DNA of 64,000 bases from Halalkalibacillus sediminis (GTDB lineage: Bacteria; Bacillota; Bacilli; Bacillales; Alkalibacillaceae), in contig NZ_PJNH01000002.1 in NCBI RefSeq assembly GCF_002844535.1, positions 434,001 to 498,000 on the forward strand, written 5' to 3'. The number at the start of each line of letters is the position of its first letter. Positions within the stretch are counted from its first letter, which is position 1. Under the pieces are notes generated by a model. The model was not told the origin of the DNA, searched no databases, and saw nothing but the letters and a program-made list of their open reading frames with translations. Shown piece after piece: positions 52,392 to 60,302 of this stretch. Position numbers and translations under genes: made by a program.

Positions 52392-53798
52392 TTATAATAC
52401 TATTCTTTTGCGTGTTTCTTTAGCGAACATTTTTCTAGGATTCATAATGTTATTTGGGTCGAAAGATTGTTTAAGCGTTTTCATGATTGCTAAACCTTCT
52501 TCACCGACTTTCCAAGCTAGATATGGAGACTTCATTTCTCCGACTCCGTGTTCGCCAGTAATTGTTCCACCTAATTTAATGGCGTGGGCAAAGATTTCTT
52601 CAAATGCTTGTTCGACTCGCTCCAATTCGTCTTCATCCCGGGCATCTGTCGTACAGGTTGGGTGGAGGTTTCCATCACCTGCATGGCCGAACGTAGCAAT
52701 TCGTACATTAAATTTATCTGCGATTTCGTTAATTGCTCGAACCATCGCTGCAATTTCAGAACGAGGGACCGTTGCATCCTCGAGAATGGTTGTCGGACTC
52801 AGACGTGCTAGAGCTGATAAGGCAGTACGTCTGGCCGAACGCAAAGCTTCAGCTTCGATCTCGCTTGCTGCTGTTTGAGCTTGGAGTGCCCCGTGTTCTT
52901 TACACAGTAATTCTATTTTTTCCATGTCTGCTAATACGACTTCTTCTGGACCATCTTGCTCAATTAATAGAACTGCTTCAGCTTCAGTCGGCAAACCGAC
53001 GTGAGCATAATCTTCGACGGCCCTGATGGTTGGTTGGTCGATGAATTCTAGTGTAGCAGGAATGATTCTATCAGAGATGATCGCTGAGACCGTTTCGGCG
53101 GCTCTTTCCATTGAATCATAGACAGCTAGAAGCGTTTTTTTAGATGATGGTTTGGGTATGAGTTTAAGTGTAGCCTCAGTAACGATACCTAGTGTTCCTT
53201 CAGCTCCAACGTACAATTTGGTCAGGTCATAACCTGCGACGTCTTTTGCGAGTTTACCACCCGTGTTGATGAGATCACCATTAGGGAGGACGATTTGGAG
53301 ACCAAGTATATAGTCTTTAGTAACTCCATATTTCAACCCTCTTAATCCACCAGAGTTCTCACTGATATTTCCGCCGATCGTTGAAATCTTCATAGAACTC
53401 GGATCAGGAGGATAAAATAAGTTTTTCTCTTCAACTGCATCTATGATTGTTTGAGTAATCACTCCAGGTTGGACAGTTGCGGTTAAATTTTCCTCATCGA
53501 TTTCAAGAATTTGATTCATTCTATGGAATAGTAGGACGAGACCACCTTGTGTGGGGGTTGTTCCAGCTGCAAGGTTGGTACCGGATCCTCTTGGAACAAT
53601 CGGTACCTGATATTCGTTACATGCTCTTACAATCTGTTGGATTTCTTCGGCATTAGCAGGGCTGACAACAATATCTGGCATGGCCTGAAAATTAGGAGTC
53701 GCATCAAATGAGTATGCGAGCCTGCTTGATTCGCTATGATTTACATGAGATTCACCGACAATCTCATATAAATTTTCAATAAAATCAGTTGGAAGCAT
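52392..53798 (-). CDS. glcD: Glycolate/D-lactate oxidase FAD subunit GlcD
   Basis: The 468-residue FAD-binding type 4 oxidase has an FAD domain (about 40-220) with VPRGSGTNLAAGTTPTQGGL and PPDPSSMKISTIGGNISENS. A C-terminal cap domain follows, with FGHAGDGNLHPTC (His) and ITGEHGVGEMKSPYL. This family oxidises D-2-hydroxyacids such as glycolate and D-lactate. ATG 53798 follows TAGGAGG. Located between murR and nagAB, and thus likely to oxidise D-lactate released by MurQ (inference). Confidence 0.92.
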   Translation of the reverse strand: MLPTDFIENLYEIVGESHVNHSESSRLAYSFDATPNFQAMPDIVVSPANAEEIQQIVRACNEYQVPIVPRGSGTNLAAGTTPTQGGLVLLFHRMNQILEIDEENLTATVQPGVITQTIIDAVEEKNLFYPPDPSSMKISTIGGNISENSGGLRGLKYGVTKDYILGLQIVLPNGDLINTGGKLAKDVAGYDLTKLYVGAEGTLGIVTEATLKLIPKPSSKKTLLAVYDSMERAAETVSAIISDRIIPATLEFIDQPTIRAVEDYAHVGLPTEAEAVLLIEQDGPEEVVLADMEKIELLCKEHGALQAQTAASEIEAEALRSARRTALSALARLSPTTILEDATVPRSEIAAMVRAINEIADKFNVRIATFGHAGDGNLHPTCTTDARDEDELERVEQAFEEIFAHAIKLGGTITGEHGVGEMKSPYLAWKVGEEGLAIMKTLKQSFDPNNIMNPRKMFAKETRKRIVL

Positions 53799-53936
53799 GA
53801 TTTTCCTCCTAAAAGTTCTTCGTGTTACTTTAATAATCCTACTATTTATTATAATATGAATAAGTAGATATTGAAATAATATTACGGATTTTATGTTTTT
53901 ATTATAAAATTTTAGTTCAAAGGAAGTGTAAACCTT

Positions 53937-55097
53937 ATGAACCCTAATTCCCTATTAATAAAAAATGTAACTATTGAGTTATCTGATGAAACCTTATCTG
54001 ATGGCTCGGTGTTGATTGAGGATGGCGTCATTCAGAAAATTAGTCAAGATACGATCAGTATCGAAACTGAGCATATGGTAGATGGAAATGGACTTAGACT
54101 TATTCCTGGTTTTATCGACGGCCACATCCACGGAGCAGTAGGGTGTGATGTAATGGATGCTACTGATGAATCGTTGAGGAAGATGGCTCAAGCGTTACCA
54201 AGTGAAGGCACAACATCTTTTGTTGCAACGACTATCACTAGCCCTCACGCAGAAATTGCCGCGGCTATCGAACAGGTGGCTGCATTTCATGGTGAAAAAG
54301 GTGAAGCGGAAGTGCTCGGTCTTCATGTTGAAGGGCCGTTCATTAATGAAGAAAAAGCGGGTGCGCAACCAAAAAGTGAGATTTATTCACCAAACTTAGC
54401 GTTGATGCAGAACTGGAACAGTCGAGCGGCAGGAAAAATAAAAACGGTCACTTACGCACCTGAACTGGACTCAGAAGGTGAATTTCTGGGCTGGCTACAG
54501 GAAAATGGCGTAATAGGTTCTGCGGGACACACAGATGCTACCTTTAGAGATATTGAAAAAGCAGTGGGTCAAGGATTGACTCAAGTGACACATCTTTGCA
54601 ATGCCATGAATGGTGTTCACCACAGAGATGTAGGAGCCGTGGGAGCAGCGATGCTATTGGATGAAATTAAAAGTGAACTGATCGCAGACCGAATCCATGT
54701 CTCAGATCAAATGCTACAGTTGCTCTTCCGCACGATTGGTCCAGACAGACTCATGTTGATTACAGATGCAATGAGAGCCAAAGGGATGCCTGATGGTGAA
54801 TATACACTTGGCGGGCAAGCAGTTTCAGTAAAAGAGGGTCAGGCGACCTTGGAAGATGGAACTCTTGCTGGAAGTGTACTTCGTATGGATGAAGCAGCCC
54901 GTAATATGATGGACGTAACAGATGCAACAATTAGAGACATCATTCAGATGGCTTCAGTCAATCCTGCTAAACAACTCGGGATTTTTGATCGAAAAGGTAG
55001 TATTGAAGTAGGAAAAGATGCAGATTTAGTAATAATTGATGAAAACTTTCAGATACAGCAAACATATTGCAAAGGACAACTAGGATATTCGAGGTGA
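53937..55097 (+). CDS. nagA: N-acetylglucosamine-6-phosphate deacetylase
   Basis: The 386-residue amidohydrolase removes acetate from GlcNAc-6-P. GFIDGHIHGAVGCDVMDA (about residue 60), LGLHVEGPFINEEKAGAQ (about 125; first-shell Glu), AGHTDATFRDIEKAV and THLCNAMNGVHHRD (about 215) are NagA motifs; the catalytic Asp is in LMLITDAMRAKGMPDG. ATG 53937 with AAAGGAAG. It is followed by nagB after four bases and completes the GlcNAc-6-P branch of the salvage route. Confidence 0.96.
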   Translation: MNPNSLLIKNVTIELSDETLSDGSVLIEDGVIQKISQDTISIETEHMVDGNGLRLIPGFIDGHIHGAVGCDVMDATDESLRKMAQALPSEGTTSFVATTITSPHAEIAAAIEQVAAFHGEKGEAEVLGLHVEGPFINEEKAGAQPKSEIYSPNLALMQNWNSRAAGKIKTVTYAPELDSEGEFLGWLQENGVIGSAGHTDATFRDIEKAVGQGLTQVTHLCNAMNGVHHRDVGAVGAAMLLDEIKSELIADRIHVSDQMLQLLFRTIGPDRLMLITDAMRAKGMPDGEYTLGGQAVSVKEGQATLEDGTLAGSVLRMDEAARNMMDVTDATIRDIIQMASVNPAKQLGIFDRKGSIEVGKDADLVIIDENFQIQQTYCKGQLGYSR

Positions 55098-55101
55098 GAA
55101 A

Positions 55102-55806
55102 ATGAATCAGATAGAAGTGAATAGCTATGAGCAATTAAGCGAGCAAGCAGCGAAAATAGTAGAAAGCCAACTTCAGAAAAAGAAAAACAGCGTGTTAGGA
55201 TTAGCTACTGGAAGCACACCAGTAGGCATGTATAAACAACTAATAGAGAAATATGAAAAAGGCGATATCTCTTTTGCTGACGTGACATCATTCAATTTGG
55301 ATGAATACGCAGCGCTAGAAAGGACGCATCCTCAAAGCTATTTTCAGTTCATGAAGAAGCACTTATTCGACCAGGTCGATATGAAACCTGGTCAAATACA
55401 TATACCAAATGGAACAGCTGAAAGCCTCGTTCAGGAGTGCAGCAGGTACGAGGAAGATCTAGCCGTACATGGACCAATTGATTTGCAGGTGCTTGGACTT
55501 GGGATAAATGGTCATATTGGGTTTAACGAGCCAGGGACAAGCTTTCAATCTCGAACACATGTGGTGGATTTAGCAGAATCGACACGAGAGGCTAATGCAC
55601 GTTTTTTTGAACGTAAGGAAGATGTACCAAGTCAGGCCGTGACAATGGGAATCGAGTCAATTATGAAAAGTCGTAAAATTATATTGTTGGCATATGGTGA
55701 AATGAAGCGCACGGCGATTGACAGATTATTTTATGGAGAAGTTAGCGAGGAGTTTCCTGCAAGTATCTTGAAAGAACATCCTGATGTCACTGTCATCTAT
55801 GGATAG
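55102..55806 (+). CDS. nagB: Glucosamine-6-phosphate deaminase
   Basis: The 234-residue protein converts GlcN-6-P to fructose-6-P and ammonia. LGLATGSTPVGMYKQL (about 33), FNLDEYAAL with catalytic-type Asp, and VLGLGINGHIGFNEPG with Asn/His are the NagB signature; GIESIMKSRKIILLAYG closes. The length equals other short Gram-positive NagB proteins lacking the allosteric C-terminal extension of E. coli. It forms an operon with nagA. Confidence 0.96.
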   Translation: MNQIEVNSYEQLSEQAAKIVESQLQKKKNSVLGLATGSTPVGMYKQLIEKYEKGDISFADVTSFNLDEYAALERTHPQSYFQFMKKHLFDQVDMKPGQIHIPNGTAESLVQECSRYEEDLAVHGPIDLQVLGLGINGHIGFNEPGTSFQSRTHVVDLAESTREANARFFERKEDVPSQAVTMGIESIMKSRKIILLAYGEMKRTAIDRLFYGEVSEEFPASILKEHPDVTVIYG

Positions 55807-55838
55807 AACAAAACCCTCACATCTGTGAGGGTTTTGTT
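55807..55838. terminator. Bidirectional terminator after nagB
   Basis: AACAAAACCCTCACA and its exact reverse complement are separated by two bases. It lies between nagB (plus) and the MsmX-like gene (minus), and both strands carry T-rich arms. Confidence 0.85.
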
Positions 55839-55851
55839 GTGACTTAATACA

Positions 55852-56949
55852 TTATTTAATTCGTTCTTCTGTCTCCGGATCAAAAAAGTGCGTTTTATTC
55901 ATATCCATTGCAAGCTTGAGCGATTCCCCAGCTTGAATATCTGAACGAGCATCCACTCTTGCGATGAATTCCTGTTCCCCTAAACGTGAGTATAGGTAAG
56001 TCTCTGCGCCCATCAATTCAGCAACTTCGATGTCGGTTTGAAAACTAGTATCTCCTGACGTCTCAACAAATACTGGTTCGTCATGTAAATCTTCCGGACG
56101 GACCCCTAGAATTAGTTCTTTTCCAACATAATCTTGGTCACGTAATGTTTTCATGCGCCCTTCAGGAATAGCGATTTTTACGCCTTCTACAATGATTGCA
56201 TTTTCTTCGACTTGTCCTTTGAAGAAATTCATTGCTGGTGATCCTATGAACCCTCCAACGAAAGTGTTATTCGGTTTGTCGTACACTTCTTTTGGTGCAC
56301 CAACTTGCTGGATGAATCCATCTTTCATTACGACCAGTCGGGTAGCCATAGTCATCGCTTCAGTCTGATCGTGTGTAACATAGATTGTCGTTGTTTGTAA
56401 GCGTTGGTGTAGCTTTTGAATCTCTGCTCTCATCTGAACTCGAAGTTTAGCATCTAAGTTGGAAAGTGGTTCGTCCATTAAGAATACTTTTGCATCACGG
56501 ACAATTGCGCGACCTAATGCCACACGTTGACGTTGACCACCAGATAATGCTTTTGGTTTACGATCCAACAATTCTTCTAAGCCAAGTATTTTTGCTGCTT
56601 CTTGTACTTTTTCTTTAATCTCAGCTTTTTTAACTTTACGCAACTTCAAACTGAACGCCATGTTGTCATAAACGGACATATGCGGGTAAAGAGCATAGTT
56701 CTGGAAGACCATCGCGATGTCTCTGTTTTTTGGAGCGACATCATTCATTCGTTTGTCCTCAATTAATAAGTCACCGCTAGTTATTTCTTCTAATCCAGCT
56801 ATCATTCTAAGTGTCGTTGATTTACCACAACCAGATGGCCCAACAAACACGATGAATTCCTTATCTTTAATATGTAAATTGAAATCAGTTACGGCTTGAA
56901 CATCTTTATCATACACTTTGTTGATTTTCTCTAGTTTCATTTCCGCCAT
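55852..56949 (-). CDS. msmX: MsmX/UgpC-type multi-sugar ABC transporter ATPase
   Basis: The 365-residue ATPase has Walker A VGPSGCGKSTTLRMIAGL (about 37), Q-loop VFQNYALYPHMSVYDNMAF, signature LSGGQRQRVALGRAI, Walker B VFLMDEPLSNLDAKL. The C-terminal TOBE/MalK regulatory domain (about 235-365) has LILGVRPEDL. In B. subtilis MsmX energises several sugar importers that lack their own ATPase, and here the importer at 37.1-40.3 kb lacks one. Monocistronic; ATG 56949 follows AAAGGAG. Confidence 0.92.
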   Translation of the reverse strand: MAEMKLEKINKVYDKDVQAVTDFNLHIKDKEFIVFVGPSGCGKSTTLRMIAGLEEITSGDLLIEDKRMNDVAPKNRDIAMVFQNYALYPHMSVYDNMAFSLKLRKVKKAEIKEKVQEAAKILGLEELLDRKPKALSGGQRQRVALGRAIVRDAKVFLMDEPLSNLDAKLRVQMRAEIQKLHQRLQTTTIYVTHDQTEAMTMATRLVVMKDGFIQQVGAPKEVYDKPNNTFVGGFIGSPAMNFFKGQVEENAIIVEGVKIAIPEGRMKTLRDQDYVGKELILGVRPEDLHDEPVFVETSGDTSFQTDIEVAELMGAETYLYSRLGEQEFIARVDARSDIQAGESLKLAMDMNKTHFFDPETEERIK

Positions 56950-57064
56950 AAAAAACAGCTCCTTTACTTGGGATAATTCCAGTGTAAAGAAGCTTCGGGT
57001 TTTATGAAATGGACAATGTGCACAAAATTAGATTTCTAGATTCGTGCACTCTGTTGATTGGAAA

Positions 57065-57919
57065 TTAATCAGTAATAAGGAATGCAAGGTAGACATGGAA
57101 CATATCTTCAAAACTTCTCAAGTCATAACCAGTTAGCTCAGAAAATTTTTCTATTCGGTATTGCAAACTATTCCTATGCATGAATAATTTTTTGGCTGCA
57201 AGTGATACATTCCCCTGACATTCGATGACTACCCGGATGGAACGGAGTAATTCTGGGTCATTCAAAGTATCTTTTAAAATAGCCTCTGAAAAGAACAGTC
57301 GATCTTCCTTGGTAAATAGGTGGGGCATCAGGTGCCGCATGGCCTCTGGTTGTTTCACTACACGATTCGACGGCCCTTTCCATATTTCCCGGGAAATAGA
57401 TAGGGACCAGTGGAATAAATCTGGAGCTCGTTTAATATCTGTTTGAATATCAGTGACGAATATCCTTAGTTTCATATCAAGATCATCGCTCATCAAATCG
57501 ATGATTTCTTGAAAATTCACTACATCTTGCTCACTATGAATCTCTTCAAATATGCAAACATGATTAACTTCATTCCATAAGAAGAGAAGGTTTTTACCCA
57601 GCATGGTTTCGACCGATTCCCGGAATAATTCCTGATTGATAGAGGAGGTTTCCATTTGGATGTGGACGAAGCGATACAGGTCAATTTCGTGTGGCACTTC
57701 TTTGGAGTAATTATTCAAATAGGATAGCCATTTGGTTTCTTTACTCGTATGTATGGGTTCTGAATTTATTGCATCTAATAACTCACGTTGGTCTTCATTC
57801 ACCTCATTTGAAGGGATAAAATATACTTTCCCTTGGTGATGAATTGCAACATCTTCGCCTAAAGTTGAAGGTTGTTGTGAAATTGAAGGGAAGATTTGCT
57901 TTAGCTTTAGTAAGTCCAT
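57065..57919 (-). CDS. CdaR/PucR-type transcriptional regulator
   Basis: The protein of about 284 residues has a C-terminal PucR-type helix-turn-helix: CQGNVSLAAKKLFMHRNSLQYRIEKFSELTG-like segment near residues 230-265, typical of sugar-diacid and purine regulators of the CdaR group. The N-terminal 200 residues form a mixed alpha/beta region that I cannot assign. ATG 57919 is preceded by GAGGAGG. Located upstream of the MsmX-like ATPase gene on the same strand, but with 115 bases between; a regulatory link is only a guess. Confidence 0.75.
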   Translation of the reverse strand: MDLLKLKQIFPSISQQPSTLGEDVAIHHQGKVYFIPSNEVNEDQRELLDAINSEPIHTSKETKWLSYLNNYSKEVPHEIDLYRFVHIQMETSSINQELFRESVETMLGKNLLFLWNEVNHVCIFEEIHSEQDVVNFQEIIDLMSDDLDMKLRIFVTDIQTDIKRAPDLFHWSLSISREIWKGPSNRVVKQPEAMRHLMPHLFTKEDRLFFSEAILKDTLNDPELLRSIRVVIECQGNVSLAAKKLFMHRNSLQYRIEKFSELTGYDLRSFEDMFHVYLAFLITD

Positions 57920-58000
57920 TGTAGGCCTCCTCATGTTAATGGCCGATTTGAAAGTTATGGATATTATATCATTTTCAAGTTACTACGTTTAGTATAAAAC

Positions 58001-58044
58001 AAAAGCTTGGGTAGTCTGCTGATTAGCAGGTCCCAAGCTTTTTT
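58001..58044 (-). terminator. Terminator after the AI-2E-family gene
   Basis: AAAAGCTTGGG and CCCAAGCTTTT pair over 11 bases, with an inner CTGCTGATTAGCAG arm. On the minus strand it follows the stop of the AI-2E gene by a few bases and is followed by TTTTGTTTT. Confidence 0.8.
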
Positions 58045-58048
58045 CGTG

Positions 58049-59155
58049 TTAAGCATTTTCTTCAAATGCTTTACGATTTCTAAGTTTGATGATGCGGTAG
58101 ATGTGACTGACAATCACTTTACCCACCGCATAGGCGGGAACAGCAATGATCATGTACACAATACCACCGAATTTAGCTGCGAACAGTAATAAGAAAATAA
58201 TTGTGATCGGATGAATCTGTAATTTTTTCCCCATAACTTGCGGAGAAATTAAATTACTTTCAAGTTGTTGTACGATTACAACGATGATAATAACCAACAA
58301 TGCTTGGAAAGGCGATTGTAATACCCCGACAATGACCGCTGGGAACGTTCCGATCCAAGGGCCAATAAATGGGATGAAGTTCGTGAACAATGCCACGAGC
58401 GCGAGTATCAATGCATATCGAAGATCGATGATCATAAAGCCAATGTATACAAGAACCCCGACACATAAACTTACAATAATTTGTCCCTGGATGTATGAAC
58501 TGAGTGCATCATCCATTTCATCTAAAATATCCCCGACTTCCGTGCGGTATTTTTTCGGCAAAAACCCAAGAATTCTTTTTGGTAATCTCTCGCCATCTTT
58601 CAGCAAATAAAACAACACGAAAGGTACAACCACCATGATAATCAAAATGCTGGCTATCACACCTATGTAAGTTGTTAGGTTTGAAGCGATAGTTGTCAAG
58701 AATTCAGTAACTTGCCCTTCTAAATTACTTAAGTATGATTCTATTTCTGCTTGCGAAGGCGCGATTCGGGAGAACCATTCGCTATTCTGAATAGCAATTA
58801 AATACTGGTTAGCACTTTCAATCAAGTCAGGCACACTATTAACTAAGTTATCGAACTGACGTTGTAACTCAGGTGCAATCAGTGTGATTAATAATGTTAT
58901 CAAGCCTATTCCCGATAGAAAAACAATAAGAATCGCCACAGGGCGCGGCATTTTTCTATCTAGTAAGTCGACGATTGGCCGAATTAGATAATACAAAATC
59001 CCTGCAATGATCAAAGGTGTAAATATTGTTTGAAATAATACGAAGATCGGTTCGAATATAAACTGGACCTTTGTTGATAAGAAAATGATCAACATGATGA
59101 TTATTATTGCGTAGCCTATTCTGAACCATTTGGTATTTGGCACCAATTCCACCAA
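58049..59155 (-). CDS. AI-2E family membrane transporter (PerM/YtvI-like)
   Basis: The 368-residue protein has about eight membrane segments, with a hydrophilic helical region near residues 110-160 and motifs LLDRKMPRPVAILIVFLSG, IPFIGPWIGTFPAVIVG, VQQLESNLISPQVMGKKLQIHP, all standard for the AI-2E family. Members export diverse small molecules, and some act as Na(+)(Li(+))/H(+) antiporters, which would suit a halophile. The name does not imply autoinducer transport. The start is uncertain among TTG 59155, GTG 59152 and GTG 59143. Confidence 0.87.
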   Translation of the reverse strand: MVELVPNTKWFRIGYAIIIIMLIIFLSTKVQFIFEPIFVLFQTIFTPLIIAGILYYLIRPIVDLLDRKMPRPVAILIVFLSGIGLITLLITLIAPELQRQFDNLVNSVPDLIESANQYLIAIQNSEWFSRIAPSQAEIESYLSNLEGQVTEFLTTIASNLTTYIGVIASILIIMVVVPFVLFYLLKDGERLPKRILGFLPKKYRTEVGDILDEMDDALSSYIQGQIIVSLCVGVLVYIGFMIIDLRYALILALVALFTNFIPFIGPWIGTFPAVIVGVLQSPFQALLVIIIVVIVQQLESNLISPQVMGKKLQIHPITIIFLLLFAAKFGGIVYMIIAVPAYAVGKVIVSHIYRIIKLRNRKAFEENA

Positions 59156-59368
59156 CTCTCTATATCTTTTCTATTATTGTAATATACGACCTCTGCAATG
59201 TCTAAGATAGTAGGGAAAATTCTTCTAATAGATTGCTAATATCAGTTTTACCATTAGGTTAAATAATAAACTATAAATTTCCAGATACATTTCACTTTAA
59301 TTTTTGAGCAGAATAGTGCATAATAATATTTAATAAACAGAATTTTCAAACTATATGGGGTGGTGAGT

Positions 59369-59806
59369 GTGCAAACAGTAAAATTCTTGAAACCGTACTA
59401 CGTGAAAAAGGATGAGCGTTTCGTAAGAGTCGTTTTAGCTTTCCAGTATTTCTCTATTGAAATGGATGATCGAGTGTATCAGTTCATACCACTCGATGCT
59501 CGAGAAATTGTCATTGATCGAACGAACCGCAGTATCGTTAATTTACATGATTTATTCGTTTTCCAAAAAGGAGTCCGGTATATCAAGTTGCCACTCCAAG
59601 AATTGATGAAGTTTGAAGCGTTTGAAGATCAGATGCAACAGATTATTGAGGAATTCTTAGATGAGGATTTAGCTGTATCAAAATTAGAAGCAGAGTTAGT
59701 TTGTGGTGAATTAGAGCTTGCAAATGTGCATCGATTGATAGATCAGGCATTATCTGTAGGTGATGAGAAGTCTTTTATTGAACTGACTGGCATGCTTCAA
59801 AAATAA
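59369..59806 (+). CDS. IDEAL-domain protein
   Basis: The protein of about 145 residues has an N-terminal region of about 85 residues with WQ-less beta-type sequence (VLAFQYFSIEMDDRVYQFIPL, LHDLFVFQKGVRYIKL). A C-terminal IDEAL domain of about 37 residues contains ELANVHRLIDQALSVGDEKSF. The IDEAL domain is a Bacillaceae-specific small helical module found in several proteins, with no firm function. GTG 59369 is chosen as it is well spaced to GGGGTGG. A strong terminator follows. Confidence 0.7.
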   Translation: MQTVKFLKPYYVKKDERFVRVVLAFQYFSIEMDDRVYQFIPLDAREIVIDRTNRSIVNLHDLFVFQKGVRYIKLPLQELMKFEAFEDQMQQIIEEFLDEDLAVSKLEAELVCGELELANVHRLIDQALSVGDEKSFIELTGMLQK

Positions 59807-59814
59807 GTTCCATG

Positions 59815-59853
59815 AAAAAATCGCGGCGTATGTTTTTATCTGCCGCGATTTTT
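59815..59853 (+). terminator. Terminator of the IDEAL-domain gene
   Basis: AAAAAATCGCGGC and GCCGCGATTTTT pair with a loop, followed by T-rich sequence. Confidence 0.85.
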
Positions 59854-59904
59854 ACATTTTTTTTATCTCTTTCAAGTAAATCATGTAGCCCCTAACTCCT
59901 TACT

Positions 59905-60048
59905 TCAGATTCTCGGTCTTTCTTTCTGTAAAAACTGTTTTACTTCTCTCTTACTAAGGCCCATCTCTCTAGCTTCTTTCATTAATTGGACCCACTCACG
60001 ATCTAAACCCTTAGAAGAATAATTGCTTTGAGCTGATACACCTCTCAT
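59905..60048 (-). CDS. SinI-domain small protein (anti-repressor-like), riboswitch-controlled
   Basis: A 47-residue frame begins at ATG 60048 (ribosome binding site GAGGAGGAG ending three bases upstream) and ends with TGA at 59905. Its centre reads LDREWVQLM, then KEAREMGLSKREV and QFLQ, the pattern of the SinI/SinR dimerisation domain (Trp, LxxAxxxGLSxxExxxFL). In B. subtilis SinI binds and inactivates SinR, the master repressor of biofilm matrix genes. No sinR is adjacent. The gene follows a cyclic-di-GMP-I riboswitch by 20 bases, so its production is likely ligand-controlled. Too short for routine gene calling, but all elements (site, codons, domain, leader) agree. Confidence 0.8.
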   Translation of the reverse strand: MRGVSAQSNYSSKGLDREWVQLMKEAREMGLSKREVKQFLQKERPRI

Positions 60049-60067
60049 GTTCTCCTCCTCGACTTCT

Positions 60068-60142
60068 AAGGCAGCTGTGCTGTCATAGGAGGCTCCCGTA
60101 GACCACTCGCTTTGCGCCCCAACTTTTCAGTAGGTTTGCCTT
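60068..60142 (-). promoter_or_regulatory. Cyclic di-GMP-I (GEMM-I) riboswitch aptamer
   Basis: On the minus strand, 5' to 3': P1 AAGGCA (60142-60137) pairs with TGCCTT (60073-60068). The conserved GGCAAACC is at 60140-60133. A P2 hairpin follows, closed by a GAAA tetraloop within 60134-60119, then GGCGCAAAGC (60118-60109), and finally the P3 arm with GGTCTACGG and CTATGACAGC (60088-60079). These are the consensus blocks of GEMM-I RNAs, which bind cyclic di-GMP. Within P3, CCTCCT (60092-60087) is complementary to AGGAGG in the ribosome binding site of the SinI-like gene, and there is no terminator in between. This suggests translational control with ligand turning expression on; the switching model is inference. 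Confidence 0.85.
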
Positions 60143-60302
60143 TATCTATCGTATTTTCCCCTTGGTTATATTGTAATAGATTACCACAAAAAAACTAGTC
60201 CTATTTTATCAAAAAATTTCGATAATTTATGATGGATAATCTCTTTAATTACATTAAAATTGTCGATTAACGTTGGACAATAGCGAAGAACTACTACTTG
60301 GG

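Noticed and set aside
58049-59155. Quorum-sensing AI-2 exporter
   Set aside because: The AI-2E family name is historical; members transport various substrates and nothing here supports autoinducer-2.
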